DNA of 64,000 bases from Pseudomonadota bacterium (lineage in GTDB: Bacteria; Pseudomonadota; Gammaproteobacteria; Steroidobacterales; Steroidobacteraceae): positions 1 through 64,000 of the forward strand of contig JAJYUA010000020.1 in NCBI GenBank assembly GCA_021792755.1. Direction: 5' to 3'. Numbering within the stretch: position 1 is the first letter of the stretch; each line of letters opens with the position of its first letter. A program made the position numbers and the translations under genes. Positions 52,286 to 61,270 of this stretch are shown here, in pieces. A model generated the notes under the pieces. The model did no database searches, had not been told where the DNA came from, and was given only the letters and a program-made list of their open reading frames with translations.

Positions 52286-54325
52286 TCAAAGATCCTTCAG
52301 CAGCCTCAGGGCGTCAAAGATCGCCGCATGCGTGTTGCGCGAAGCGACCGCATCGCCGATGCGAAAGAGCTGAAAACTCCCCCGGGGGTTCGGCCGGGCG
52401 GTCTGGGCGAGCCCCGCGATGAGCCGGTCATGATCGACTTCCCCGAGGTTCGCAGACAAGGGCTTGAGCGCGAAATACAGCTCCTCGTTGGGAATCGTCC
52501 CATGATTGACCACGACCTGATCGATCCGTCGCTCCTCGCGTACGCCGCCGTAATCGCTGCCCACGACGCAAAGCAGCTGTGCCCCGTCCCGGCAGACCCG
52601 TTCCAGCCGCAACGCCACCGTAAAGGTCACATCGAGCTTCTGCAGGCTGCGCATGTACGGGACGAGATTCATGCTCATGACCTCCGGGGCGAAACAGCGG
52701 TCCGGCGTCATGATCTCGAGCTTCGCGCCGGCGGCCGCGATGATCTCCGCCGCCTGCAGTCCCGCATGATCGCCGGCGTCATCGAAAAGCAGCACGCTGG
52801 AGCGAGGCGCGACGCCGCCGGAAAGGATGTCCCAGCTTGACACCAACAGCTCGTTGCCCGATTCGAGCACCTCGACGTGCGGCAGGCCTCCGGTTGCGAC
52901 CACGACGACCTCGGGCGATTCGGCGAGCACATCCTCGGCCTGCGCCCATGTCCCGAAGCGAAACTCCACCCCGCGCCCCAGGCATTGCGCCATGCGCCAA
53001 TCGATGATGCCGAGCATCTCCCGGCGGCGGCGGCTGCGGGCCGTGAGCCTGACCTGGCCGCCGGGCTCGCCGCCCGCCTCCAGCACGAGCACCTCGTGAC
53101 CCCGCTCCGCGGCGACCCGTGCCGCCTCGAGCCCTCCGGGACCCGCCCCGACGATGACGATCCTGCGCTTGCGCGGCGCACGCGCGATCTCGTGCGGCAT
53201 CGACAGCTCCCGCCCGGTCGCCGCATTGTGGATGCAATAGGCCGATCCGCCCTGGTAGATCCGGTCGAGGCAGTAATTGGCCCCGACACAGGGACGGATG
53301 TCCGCTTCCCGCCCGCCGGTGAGCTTGCGCACGATATGCGGATCAGCCAAATGCGGGCGCGTCAGACCCACCATGTCCAGCTTGCCGGAGGCGATGGCGT
53401 GCCGCGCGGTGGCGGCATCCTGGATGCGGCCCGCGTGGAAGGTCGGCAGACCGACCGCCGCACGCACCTCGCCCGCGAAATCAAGGTGCGGAGCACTCGG
53501 CATGCCCTGGATCGGGATCACGTCCGTCAGCCCGGCGTCGGTGTCGATGTGCCCGCGGATGACGTTGAGGAAATCGACCATACCGCTTGCCTTGAGGCGC
53601 CGGGAGATCTCGAGTCCCTCCTCGCGCGTGAGCCCGCCGGCGAGCTGCTCGTCGGCGGTGCAGCGCATTCCGACGATGAACTCGGAGCCGACGCGCTTGC
53701 GAATCGCGGCAAGCACCTCGAAGGTGAAGCGCAGGCGGTTCTCGAGCGAGCCGCCGTACGGACCCTCGAGCTCATTGGTCAGGGGCGACCAGAACTGGTC
53801 CAGGAGATGGCCATAGGCTTCGAGCTCGATGCCGTCGAGCCCGGCAGCCCGCACACGCTCGGCGGCGTCGGCGAACTCCGAGACGATGCGCCGGATATCC
53901 CAGTCCTCGATCTTCTTCGGGAAGGCGCGGTGGGCGGCCTCCCTGCGGTGCGACGAGGAGAGCACGGGCAGCCAGAAATTGCGATCCCACCGGGTGCGGC
54001 GCCCGAGGTGGGTGATCTGGATCATCACGGCGGCACCGTGCTCGTGACAGGCATCCGCCAGGTCCTTCATCCAGGGAACGACCTCGTCCTTGTAGAGCAG
54101 GATGTTGTTGAACGCCGGCGGGCTGTCACGGGAGACCGCCGCGGAGCCCGCGGTCATGGTCAACGCGATGCCCCCTTTGGCACGCTCGGCGTGGTAGGCG
54201 CGGTAGCGCGCCTTCGGCATGCCCTCCTCCGGATAGGCCGGCTCGTGCGCCGTCGTCATGATCCGATTGCGCAGCGTGAGGTGCTTCAATTGGTAAGGCT
54301 GCAACAGCGGATCGCTCGAAGTCAC
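52286..54325 (-). CDS. NADH:flavin oxidoreductase of the TMADH/DgcA type (N-demethylase-like)
   Basis: A 679-residue three-part enzyme: an old-yellow-enzyme FMN barrel (residues 1-370; QPYQLKHLTLRNRIMTTAHE), an iron-sulfur segment, and an FAD/NAD domain from about 388 (IVIVGAGPGGLEAARVAAER). DgcA, stachydrine/N-methylproline demethylases and trimethylamine dehydrogenase share this layout, so oxidative removal of a methyl group is likely. The cluster region reads RPCVGANYCLDRIYQGGSAY followed by C: three cysteines remain, and alanine stands where the second of four is expected. GTG 54325 has AGGA upstream. A relative of the 17-bp right-end motif lies 79 bases before the start. Confidence 0.87.
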   Translation of the reverse strand: MTSSDPLLQPYQLKHLTLRNRIMTTAHEPAYPEEGMPKARYRAYHAERAKGGIALTMTAGSAAVSRDSPPAFNNILLYKDEVVPWMKDLADACHEHGAAVMIQITHLGRRTRWDRNFWLPVLSSSHRREAAHRAFPKKIEDWDIRRIVSEFADAAERVRAAGLDGIELEAYGHLLDQFWSPLTNELEGPYGGSLENRLRFTFEVLAAIRKRVGSEFIVGMRCTADEQLAGGLTREEGLEISRRLKASGMVDFLNVIRGHIDTDAGLTDVIPIQGMPSAPHLDFAGEVRAAVGLPTFHAGRIQDAATARHAIASGKLDMVGLTRPHLADPHIVRKLTGGREADIRPCVGANYCLDRIYQGGSAYCIHNAATGRELSMPHEIARAPRKRRIVIVGAGPGGLEAARVAAERGHEVLVLEAGGEPGGQVRLTARSRRRREMLGIIDWRMAQCLGRGVEFRFGTWAQAEDVLAESPEVVVVATGGLPHVEVLESGNELLVSSWDILSGGVAPRSSVLLFDDAGDHAGLQAAEIIAAAGAKLEIMTPDRCFAPEVMSMNLVPYMRSLQKLDVTFTVALRLERVCRDGAQLLCVVGSDYGGVREERRIDQVVVNHGTIPNEELYFALKPLSANLGEVDHDRLIAGLAQTARPNPRGSFQLFRIGDAVASRNTHAAIFDALRLLKDL

Positions 54326-54404
54326 GAGTCTTGTCCTGAATGCGCCGACTCCGGGCCGACCATACCCCCGGGCAGTCCGGTTGCGCCTTGGCTGTCGTGC
54401 GCGG

Positions 54405-54421
54405 TTGCTAGGAAATCAGCT
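54405..54421 (-). promoter_or_regulatory. Degenerate copy of the 17-bp right-end operator
   Basis: Read on the minus strand, AGCTGATTTCCTAGCAA matches GGCCGAACTCCTAGCAA at 13 of 17 positions, including the last nine bases (TCCTAGCAA). It points toward the DgcA-like gene, 79 bases before its start, the same direction as the perfect copies. Control by the same AraC protein is inferred. Confidence 0.4.
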
Positions 54422-54513
54422 ATTTTCAACCCCCGCCGATCGCTCGCTTCGGGGCGGGCTCGACCATGGGAGCGCAGCGCGGTATAAGGCGCAAGACTTC
54501 CGATAGGCTCTCC

Positions 54514-55992
54514 ATGACCCCCACGACACCCGACGTCGAGGCATTTCGCTTGATGCGCGCCGGGCGCCTTTCCGAGGCGTTGGTCCTCGCCGAGCGGGCC
54601 GTCGCCGGCAAAAGCGTGTGCACCTGCGCTCACGGCCTGTTGGCGACGATCCTGGTGGGGCTCGGTCGCACCTCGGAAGCCGACGCGCTCATCGAGAGCG
54701 CGGCCGGACTCGAGCCGGCCGGCGCCGATGCCTGCGACGCCCTCGCTTACGTCTCGATGAATCTCGGCCGCCATGCGCGCGCCAACGCTCTGTATCGGCG
54801 CGCGGTGCAGCTTGCGCCGGACACGCCCCGGCATTGGTACAACCTCGCCGCCAGCGAGCGCAGCTTCGGCAGGCTGGCGCAAGCGGAGGCGGCCTGCGAT
54901 CGGGCGATCGCCCTCGATGAGCACGAGTATCGCAGCTATCTGCTGCGCTCGGAGCTCAGGGTTCAGACGCCGCAGGCCAATCATGTCGCGCAGCTGCGCA
55001 AGAGCCTCTGCCGGCCGGGACTCGCGGACGGGGCGCGGGTGTCTCTCGGCTACGCCCTCGGCAAGGAGCTCGATGACCTTCAACAGTTCGATGAGGCCTT
55101 TCACTGGTTCTCGCAGGCCGCCAGCACCCGCCGCCGCCATCTGGCGTATGACGTCGGGGTCGATGAGCGCAAACTGAGACGCATCGCCGAGGTTTTCCCG
55201 CGAACCGCGCCGGCCGCGCGCGCGCACGGGCAGGACTCCGGACGGTTCATGTTCATCGTCGGCCTGCCGCGATCGGGCACGACGCTGCTCGAGCGCATTC
55301 TGACCAATCTCCCCGGCGTGCGCTCCAACGGCGAGACCGACAACTTCTCGCGCGCGCTTCTCGGCGCATCCGCCGCCCGGGACACCCCCGGGAGCGGCCC
55401 GGCTGCGGACGTGTTCGAGCAAGCGGCGGCGGCGGATCCGGCCGCCGTCGCCGCCCATTATGCGAGGCTCGCGGCAAGCGGCCGCGGCGAGGGTTTCGTC
55501 CTCGAGAAACTGCCGATGAATTATCTTTATCTCGGCGCCATCCATCGCGCCTTGCCGCGGGCGAAGCTGCTGCTCGTGAGCCGGACCGCGCTCGACAGCT
55601 GCTTCGCCATGTACCGCACCCTGTTCGGCGCGGCATACCCGTTCAGCTACGACTTCGAGGACCTCTCGCGCTACTACGCGGGGTATGCCCGGCTGGCGGC
55701 CCACTGGCGCGCGACACTGGGGGGATCCGTCCACGAGGTGAATTACGAGGCGCTGGTGAGCGATCCGCTCGCCACGGCCGCCGCCGCGGCGAGCTTCTGC
55801 GGCCTTGACTGGAGCGATGGCGCCGTCGCGGTCGAGAACAACTCTGCGGTGTCCCTCACCGCGAGCGCCTCGCAGGCGCGCCGCCCGATCTACGGTACTT
55901 CCTCGGGACGCTGGCGTCATTACCGCGCTCACCTCGCTCCGCTCATCGAGGGACTGCGCAGCCGGCAAGTCCCGCTGCCCGAGGGCGCCTGA
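54514..55992 (+). CDS. TPR-domain sulfotransferase
   Basis: A 492-residue protein with N-terminal tetratricopeptide repeats (about 10-200; segments such as EAFRLMRAGRLSEALVLAER and HWYNLAASERSFGRLAQAEA) and a C-terminal sulfotransferase domain. The PAPS 5-prime-phosphosulfate loop is FIVGLPRSGTTLLERIL at about 247-263, and LVSRTALDSCFAMY matches the 3-prime-phosphate-binding region. Such fusions are common next to TonB receptors and peptidases in related bacteria, but their acceptors are mostly unknown. The ATG at 54514 is preferred; one at 54466 is in frame. It is divergent from the DgcA-like operon. Confidence 0.83.
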   Translation: MTPTTPDVEAFRLMRAGRLSEALVLAERAVAGKSVCTCAHGLLATILVGLGRTSEADALIESAAGLEPAGADACDALAYVSMNLGRHARANALYRRAVQLAPDTPRHWYNLAASERSFGRLAQAEAACDRAIALDEHEYRSYLLRSELRVQTPQANHVAQLRKSLCRPGLADGARVSLGYALGKELDDLQQFDEAFHWFSQAASTRRRHLAYDVGVDERKLRRIAEVFPRTAPAARAHGQDSGRFMFIVGLPRSGTTLLERILTNLPGVRSNGETDNFSRALLGASAARDTPGSGPAADVFEQAAAADPAAVAAHYARLAASGRGEGFVLEKLPMNYLYLGAIHRALPRAKLLLVSRTALDSCFAMYRTLFGAAYPFSYDFEDLSRYYAGYARLAAHWRATLGGSVHEVNYEALVSDPLATAAAAASFCGLDWSDGAVAVENNSAVSLTASASQARRPIYGTSSGRWRHYRAHLAPLIEGLRSRQVPLPEGA

Positions 55993-56091
55993 GCACGCGC
56001 GGGACATGCCGCAGCCGCCCTGCGCTTGCGCCGCTCCTCGATGGCAAGCCGGACCGGAGACCGGCGGGGCGAGCCTGAGACGCCCCCGCTC

Positions 56092-58449
56092 TCACCAGTT
56101 CCCCGGCGCACCGGCCGGCGCATGCAGCGCAAACTGCAGAGGCGGCCGCGCTCCGAGCAAGTGGCGCACGAAATAGTCCCAACTGCGCCGCACGGCGTAA
56201 AGCCGCGCCACGCCCCGATACGTGTGGTCCTGATTGGGCAGCATGATCAGGCTGAAGTTCTTGTTCGCCTCGATCAGGGACTTCACGAGCAGCATCGTGA
56301 GGTACGGGGGCACGTTCTGGTCCATGGTGCCATCGATGAGCAAAAGGTGTCCCCGTAGATTTCCCGCATACCGCTGATCGTCCTGCCGAGCGTAATTCGA
56401 GCGGCCGTCGGGCCCGCGCTTGAGAAGGCCCATGTACTGCTCGCCCCAGTCGGCCTCGTAGCCCCTCTGGTCGTAGTTGCCGGACTGCGCAACACCCACC
56501 TTGAAAAACCCCGGATAGCGCAACATCGCCGCCACGGCCGCGTAGCCGCCGCCCGAATGCCCGAGGATGCCCACCCGCCTCAGATCGATCCACGGGTAGC
56601 GGCGCGCGAGCTGGCCGATGGCGGCCACCTGGTCGGGCAACGTGTTGTTGATCAGGTCGCCGTGATAGGCGTCCTCGAAGCGCTTCGATCGCAGCGACGT
56701 GCCCCTGCCGTTGATCTGCACGACGATGAAGCCGAGCTGCGCCAGGGCCTGCGAGTCCCTGTGCGCGGCCTCGAAGCCCCAGTTCATCACGCTGCCGATC
56801 TGAGGCCCGGGATAAATCCGGTCGATGAGCGGATATTTGCGCCCAGGATGAAAGTCCGCCGGCTTGAACATCAATCCGTAAAGATCCGTGACACCGTTGT
56901 GCGCCTTCACGGTGATCGGCACCGGCGGGCGCCAGCCGGCGGCGCGCAGACGGGAGATATCGGCTTTCTCGAGCGTGCCGATCAGCCGGCCGTTACCGGT
57001 CCGCAGCACCGTCACCGGCGGCGTTTCGGGCGTGGAATAGGTATCGACGAAGTAACGGCCGCAAGGCGACATCGAGACGACGTGGTTCGCGATCTGCGCG
57101 GTGAGCAGGCGCAGATGCCGCCCGTCCAAGCCGACCCTGTACAGATAGGCGAAGTAGGGATTGCCCGCCTCACGGCCCACGCCGAGCAGATAGAGCAGGC
57201 GGCGCTTGCGATCGACTTTCAGCAGATCGACGACGTTCCAGGGACCGGTGGTGATCCTGTTCTTGAGCTTCCCGGTGCGCGTGTCGTACAGGTACAGATT
57301 CCCCCAGCCAGCACGCTGCGAGAACCAGATCGCCTCGTGGCTGCCGAACAGGTACCGCCAGTTCACCGCATTCTGATACGGCCCCGTAGCCGACTCGTAG
57401 AAGCTCCTCGTCCGCTCTTTGATCACCGTGCGCACCGCGCCCGTCTCGGCATCGGCAACCCGCAGCCAGGCAATCTTGTGATCCCTCGAGACGGAGACGA
57501 AAGCGAAGCGCCGGCCGCCCGGGCTCCATTGCACATCGGTCATCGAGCCGCCCGGGCCGCAGTCAAGGGCGTAGCAATGAGCGACGCGCGCCTGGTCCGG
57601 CGGCATCTTCAGCCGCACGACCTTGCGGGCGGCGACGTCGATCACCACGCGTTGGATCGTCGGCACCACCTTGTCGCCCGGCATGGCGTACGGCCAGGCC
57701 TCGAGCGTCGGATGGCCCACCTCCGTGTTGACGAGGTACATGTCGGGGACACCGCGCTCATCGAGCTGATAGGTCGCGATCCGCCGCGAATCGGGGGACC
57801 AGCTGAGGACCGCCCGCCGGGAGTGCTCCCATCCCATGTTGTCGGTGGCGTATCCGAAGTCCTTCGCCCCGTTGAAGGTGAGCTGCGTCTCGACTCCGGT
57901 CGCAAGATTGCGGACCCACAGATTGTGATCCCGAATGAACGCGGCCGACTTTCCGTCGGGCGAGCGCTCATCCTCGGCACTCAGCCGCGGCACGGACCGG
58001 CACCGATCGAGCCGCATGTCGCAGGACCAGCGACGGGCGCCGATATCGAACGCCACGGTGCGCCCGTCGTGCGACAGCGCGAAGGTGTCAAACGGCAGGC
58101 TCCCACCGTGATATTGCACGCCGGCGGCGGCCGAGAGCGCCGCGGCCAGCCGTGTCTGGTCAAACGCCGCCCGCCGGGCGCCGGTTGCCGCATTTACCAG
58201 AATGAACTCGCTGCCGCGAGCCGTGCGCGTCCGATACCAGAAATGCCCGTCATTGAGCCAGGTCACGTGGCTCACGGAGTGCAGCACGAGCGGGTCGGCG
58301 TCGTAGGGCATGAGCCTCTCGGCGCGCGCGTAGTCCGCATCTGTCAGGGCCCTGGGCACGGCGGCCGCAGCGGATGCCGCGACGAGCAGCGCGGTCGCCG
58401 CGCACACCGCCCGCCGGCCGATCTTACGGAAACTCGACAGCGAGGACAT
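56092..58449 (-). CDS. Exported S9 dipeptidyl peptidase (DPP IV family)
   Basis: A 785-residue serine peptidase with signal peptide (AVCAATALLVAASAAAAV), an eight-bladed propeller region in the middle, and the C-terminal alpha/beta-hydrolase domain. The catalytic triad is in GHSGGGYA (Ser about 632), DGTMDQNVP (Asp about 709) and NQDHTY (His about 741). DPP IV enzymes remove X-Pro dipeptides in the periplasm. It lies 104 bases after TonB receptor 4 on the same strand, with a G11 tract just before its start, and likely processes peptides taken up by that receptor. Confidence 0.9.
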   Translation of the reverse strand: MSSLSSFRKIGRRAVCAATALLVAASAAAAVPRALTDADYARAERLMPYDADPLVLHSVSHVTWLNDGHFWYRTRTARGSEFILVNAATGARRAAFDQTRLAAALSAAAGVQYHGGSLPFDTFALSHDGRTVAFDIGARRWSCDMRLDRCRSVPRLSAEDERSPDGKSAAFIRDHNLWVRNLATGVETQLTFNGAKDFGYATDNMGWEHSRRAVLSWSPDSRRIATYQLDERGVPDMYLVNTEVGHPTLEAWPYAMPGDKVVPTIQRVVIDVAARKVVRLKMPPDQARVAHCYALDCGPGGSMTDVQWSPGGRRFAFVSVSRDHKIAWLRVADAETGAVRTVIKERTRSFYESATGPYQNAVNWRYLFGSHEAIWFSQRAGWGNLYLYDTRTGKLKNRITTGPWNVVDLLKVDRKRRLLYLLGVGREAGNPYFAYLYRVGLDGRHLRLLTAQIANHVVSMSPCGRYFVDTYSTPETPPVTVLRTGNGRLIGTLEKADISRLRAAGWRPPVPITVKAHNGVTDLYGLMFKPADFHPGRKYPLIDRIYPGPQIGSVMNWGFEAAHRDSQALAQLGFIVVQINGRGTSLRSKRFEDAYHGDLINNTLPDQVAAIGQLARRYPWIDLRRVGILGHSGGGYAAVAAMLRYPGFFKVGVAQSGNYDQRGYEADWGEQYMGLLKRGPDGRSNYARQDDQRYAGNLRGHLLLIDGTMDQNVPPYLTMLLVKSLIEANKNFSLIMLPNQDHTYRGVARLYAVRRSWDYFVRHLLGARPPLQFALHAPAGAPGNW

Positions 58450-58461
58450 GAACTTCCCCTT

Positions 58462-58472
58462 CCCCCCCCCCC
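58462..58472. repeat. Homopolymer C11 (G11 on the coding strand)
   Basis: A run of 11 C, read as G11 on the minus strand, lies 12 bases upstream of the dipeptidyl peptidase ATG, next to its AAGGGGAAG ribosome site. Tracts of this length slip during replication and can vary expression, or simply cause sequencing error. Confidence 0.6.
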
Positions 58473-58553
58473 AGGATCACTCAAGAGTTGCGCCGCCCGA
58501 ACCGCCCGCCCGCAGGCGGGCGGGGACCGCAGCGGATCCGGAGCGCTTCGCGC

Positions 58554-61106
58554 TCAGAAGAGATACGTCACACGGGCGCCGATCATCCGCGGCTGGTTCA
58601 CGATGGTATCGTTCGTGAGATTGTCGAACGCGTTCGGCAGCGGCGGCGGCACCAGCAGCTCCTCCTTGTCGAGCAGGTTCGTGACGTAGAGCGTGTAGCG
58701 CATCGGATCGTGACTGATCGACGCCGACATGTTCATCACGAAGTAGCTCGAAGACTTCTGCGCCGGCACATTGCCCGCCGGCAACCCCATCCTGATCGGG
58801 CTGTGGTAGCTGCCATTCACCGACAGCGCGAGCATGTAGCCCGGGGTGAGCACGCGCCGGTAGTCGAGCGCAGCGGTGATGCTGGTCCTCGGACTGCCGG
58901 GAAGCCGGTCGCCCGCCTCGCCCGTGACCAGGCCCGGCACGATTACCCCCGCGCCGTTGTTCGCCGGCAGTGAGAAATTGCTGGTGAGCTTGGCATCGGC
59001 GTACGACACGCCGAAGTCGTACGTCAGGCCCGGCAGCAACAGCGGCCCGCTCGACTGCAGCTCGACGCCCTTTGACTGCGCGGTATTGCCGTTGAAGACG
59101 GCGAGGTTGCCGGAGGGCAGGCTCTCGAAGATCTGCGGGTTGTCCCAATAGATGTCGAACACGTCGAATGCGTAGCTCAGTCCGTTGGCGAACCTGCCCT
59201 TCAAGCCCACTTCGTAGTTGTTGGTGCGGTCGGGCTTGTAGCCCGAGAGCAACGGACTTTCGGCGAACGGCCCGGTGAGCGGCACCGAGTTGGCTCCGCC
59301 GCGGCGAAAGCCCTGGGACCAGAGGGCGTACAGGTACTGATCGCCGGCGTATTCATAGGACACGTCGAGCTTTCCGATGTTGGCCGAAGCGGGGGCGCTG
59401 CGCGGCGTTGCCGGAATCAGCGTCGGGAACGTGTAATCCAGGTACAGCTGGGCGTCGGTGAACTGCTGCACGAAGTGGCGCAAGCCACCGGTGACGGCCA
59501 GGCGGCCGGTAACGTGCAAAGTGAGGTTGCCGTAGACGGATTCCTGCTGAAAGTGCTGCGTATCGACCTGCGTGAACGTGACGTCGTTTGGACCGCTCGT
59601 CACCAGGCAGTCCGGAAAGCTCGAGCCGTAGTAGACCGGGGACGTGCACCCCTGCGCGACCGAGCGCTCGGGCGAGCCGGGGTTTGCGATGACCCAGTTT
59701 CCCCCACGCCGCTGCGTCTCGTAGAACGCCCCGAAAACGTAGTCGAGCCGGTGCCAGAGCGGGGTCTTCGACACGAGCCGCACCTCCTGGGTGAAGGTAT
59801 GCTCGGAGTCGCCGAACTGATAATCGTAGACGAAGCGCGGATTGGCCGGGGTGCCGGCGTAGTACGGGATCCAGAAGCCGCCGGCGGTGCCGGCGATGTT
59901 ATAGGTGTCGTCCTCCAGAGTCTGGCCCGTGGTCGTCTGATAGGAGCTCGTCGAGGAGAGCGTGGCGAATCCCAGATCGTAGCTCATATCGAGGCTGGTG
60001 AGATTCGTGTAGCGCGAGTAGGGCTGGTTGACCTGGGAGAACTCCTGATAGGGCCCGCCGGGCGGCAGAGTGACGTTGGGATCGAGCGGGGAGATCCCGC
60101 CCGGGAAGCTCGGATTCACCTGCGGTCCGCCGTCACCGCGCAGCCCGCTGTGCAGGATCGCGAGCAGAGCCTTGAAGCTCTCGGTCGGCTGCCAAAGCAG
60201 CGCGGCGCGCCCGGTGAAGGTCTTCTCGTAATTCCAGTCCGTGCGATGGCCGTAGATCCCGGAGCTGCCCACGGGATTGGACGGATTGGCGAGCAGCGGC
60301 ACGCCGCTCACTCCCGGATTGGTGCGCTTGAGCAGCCCGTAGACGTTGATCCAGCCGGGCTGGTCATCATACTTGGCGGCCACCCGGAACGCCAAATGAT
60401 GGCCGATCGGCAGGTTGACGACTCCGGCGAGCGTATAGCCCTTGCCGCTCGAGTGCGCGATGCTGTCCCCGCCCACCTGTGCCCAGCCGGACACCCTGTT
60501 GAGCCGCGGCTCGTTCGGGATCAGCCGGATTGCGCCGGCGAGCGAGCCGGCGCCGTAGAGCGTGCCTTGCGGGCCGCGCAGCACCTCGATGCGCTTCAGG
60601 TCGATGAGCTGGATGTAGCCCTCGAGCGGGGAGTTATCGATATAGATGCCCACCGGGCTTTGCTCGAAGGAGCGAAATCCCCTCGGCTCGCCGTTGGCGT
60701 TGATGCCGCGGATGGTCGGCTGCACGGCGCCTGCGAAGCGCGCGCCGTAGTCGAACATGCTGACCCCCGGCACGTAATTGGCGAGGGAGGAGAGGTTGGT
60801 GACACCGGCGTTGGCGAGCTGCTGCGGGGTGACGACGGTGATGCTGTACGGAACGGACTGGATGGTCTCGCGCCGGCGACTCGCGGTGACGATGATCTCC
60901 CCGAGCGCCTGCATCTGCCCGCCGGCGGCGGCCGGGGAGCTCGAGCGACCGGCCTGATCGGCTGCCTCGGAGGCATGGGCCGCGGCGCCAAGATGGGCGG
61001 CGCCGTAGAGAGCGAGGCACACCGCCGCGCCGACCCTCGAGAGCGTTCGTCCGCGCGCCGCAGTTGCCGTCACGGCGCTGCCGCGCCTCGAATTCGAGCC
61101 TTTCAT
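58554..61106 (-). CDS. TonB-dependent outer-membrane receptor 4
   Basis: An 850-residue receptor starting at ATG 61106. It has an N-terminal export signal (VGAAVCLALYGAAHLGAAAH), TonB-box-like GEIIVTASRRRE, the plug motif VLRGPQGTLYGAGSLAGAIR, and a barrel ending GARVTYLF with a C-terminal phenylalanine. It is only distantly related to receptors 1-3. The S9 peptidase gene follows on the same strand, and an AraC-family gene lies upstream with a 17-bp operator between them, so regulator, receptor and peptidase likely form one regulated peptide or amine uptake unit. Confidence 0.92.
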   Translation of the reverse strand: MKGSNSRRGSAVTATAARGRTLSRVGAAVCLALYGAAHLGAAAHASEAADQAGRSSSPAAAGGQMQALGEIIVTASRRRETIQSVPYSITVVTPQQLANAGVTNLSSLANYVPGVSMFDYGARFAGAVQPTIRGINANGEPRGFRSFEQSPVGIYIDNSPLEGYIQLIDLKRIEVLRGPQGTLYGAGSLAGAIRLIPNEPRLNRVSGWAQVGGDSIAHSSGKGYTLAGVVNLPIGHHLAFRVAAKYDDQPGWINVYGLLKRTNPGVSGVPLLANPSNPVGSSGIYGHRTDWNYEKTFTGRAALLWQPTESFKALLAILHSGLRGDGGPQVNPSFPGGISPLDPNVTLPPGGPYQEFSQVNQPYSRYTNLTSLDMSYDLGFATLSSTSSYQTTTGQTLEDDTYNIAGTAGGFWIPYYAGTPANPRFVYDYQFGDSEHTFTQEVRLVSKTPLWHRLDYVFGAFYETQRRGGNWVIANPGSPERSVAQGCTSPVYYGSSFPDCLVTSGPNDVTFTQVDTQHFQQESVYGNLTLHVTGRLAVTGGLRHFVQQFTDAQLYLDYTFPTLIPATPRSAPASANIGKLDVSYEYAGDQYLYALWSQGFRRGGANSVPLTGPFAESPLLSGYKPDRTNNYEVGLKGRFANGLSYAFDVFDIYWDNPQIFESLPSGNLAVFNGNTAQSKGVELQSSGPLLLPGLTYDFGVSYADAKLTSNFSLPANNGAGVIVPGLVTGEAGDRLPGSPRTSITAALDYRRVLTPGYMLALSVNGSYHSPIRMGLPAGNVPAQKSSSYFVMNMSASISHDPMRYTLYVTNLLDKEELLVPPPLPNAFDNLTNDTIVNQPRMIGARVTYLF

Positions 61107-61250
61107 CACTATCGCCCCCGAGAGCTGGTTGTCTTGACTGACGGGCGCGACCGACCGCTCCGGTTCCTCACCAGGCGCCATGCGACCGCATGCCTCGTGG
61201 CCGGACGATACGCGCGCCGAGCTCGAGCCACCTTTGTTGGCGCGGAGGAT

Positions 61251-61267
61251 TTGCTAGGAGTTCGGCC
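61251..61267 (-). promoter_or_regulatory. 17-bp operator, copy upstream of TonB receptor 4
   Basis: On the minus strand this reads GGCCGAACTCCTAGCAA, identical over all 17 bases to the site at 62407-62423. It lies 144 bases upstream of the receptor 4 ATG and 3 bases past the AraC stop. In both places the motif points toward the downstream gene. CTAG tetramers are rare in this window, which makes chance less likely. Confidence 0.65.
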
Positions 61268-61270
61268 GCA

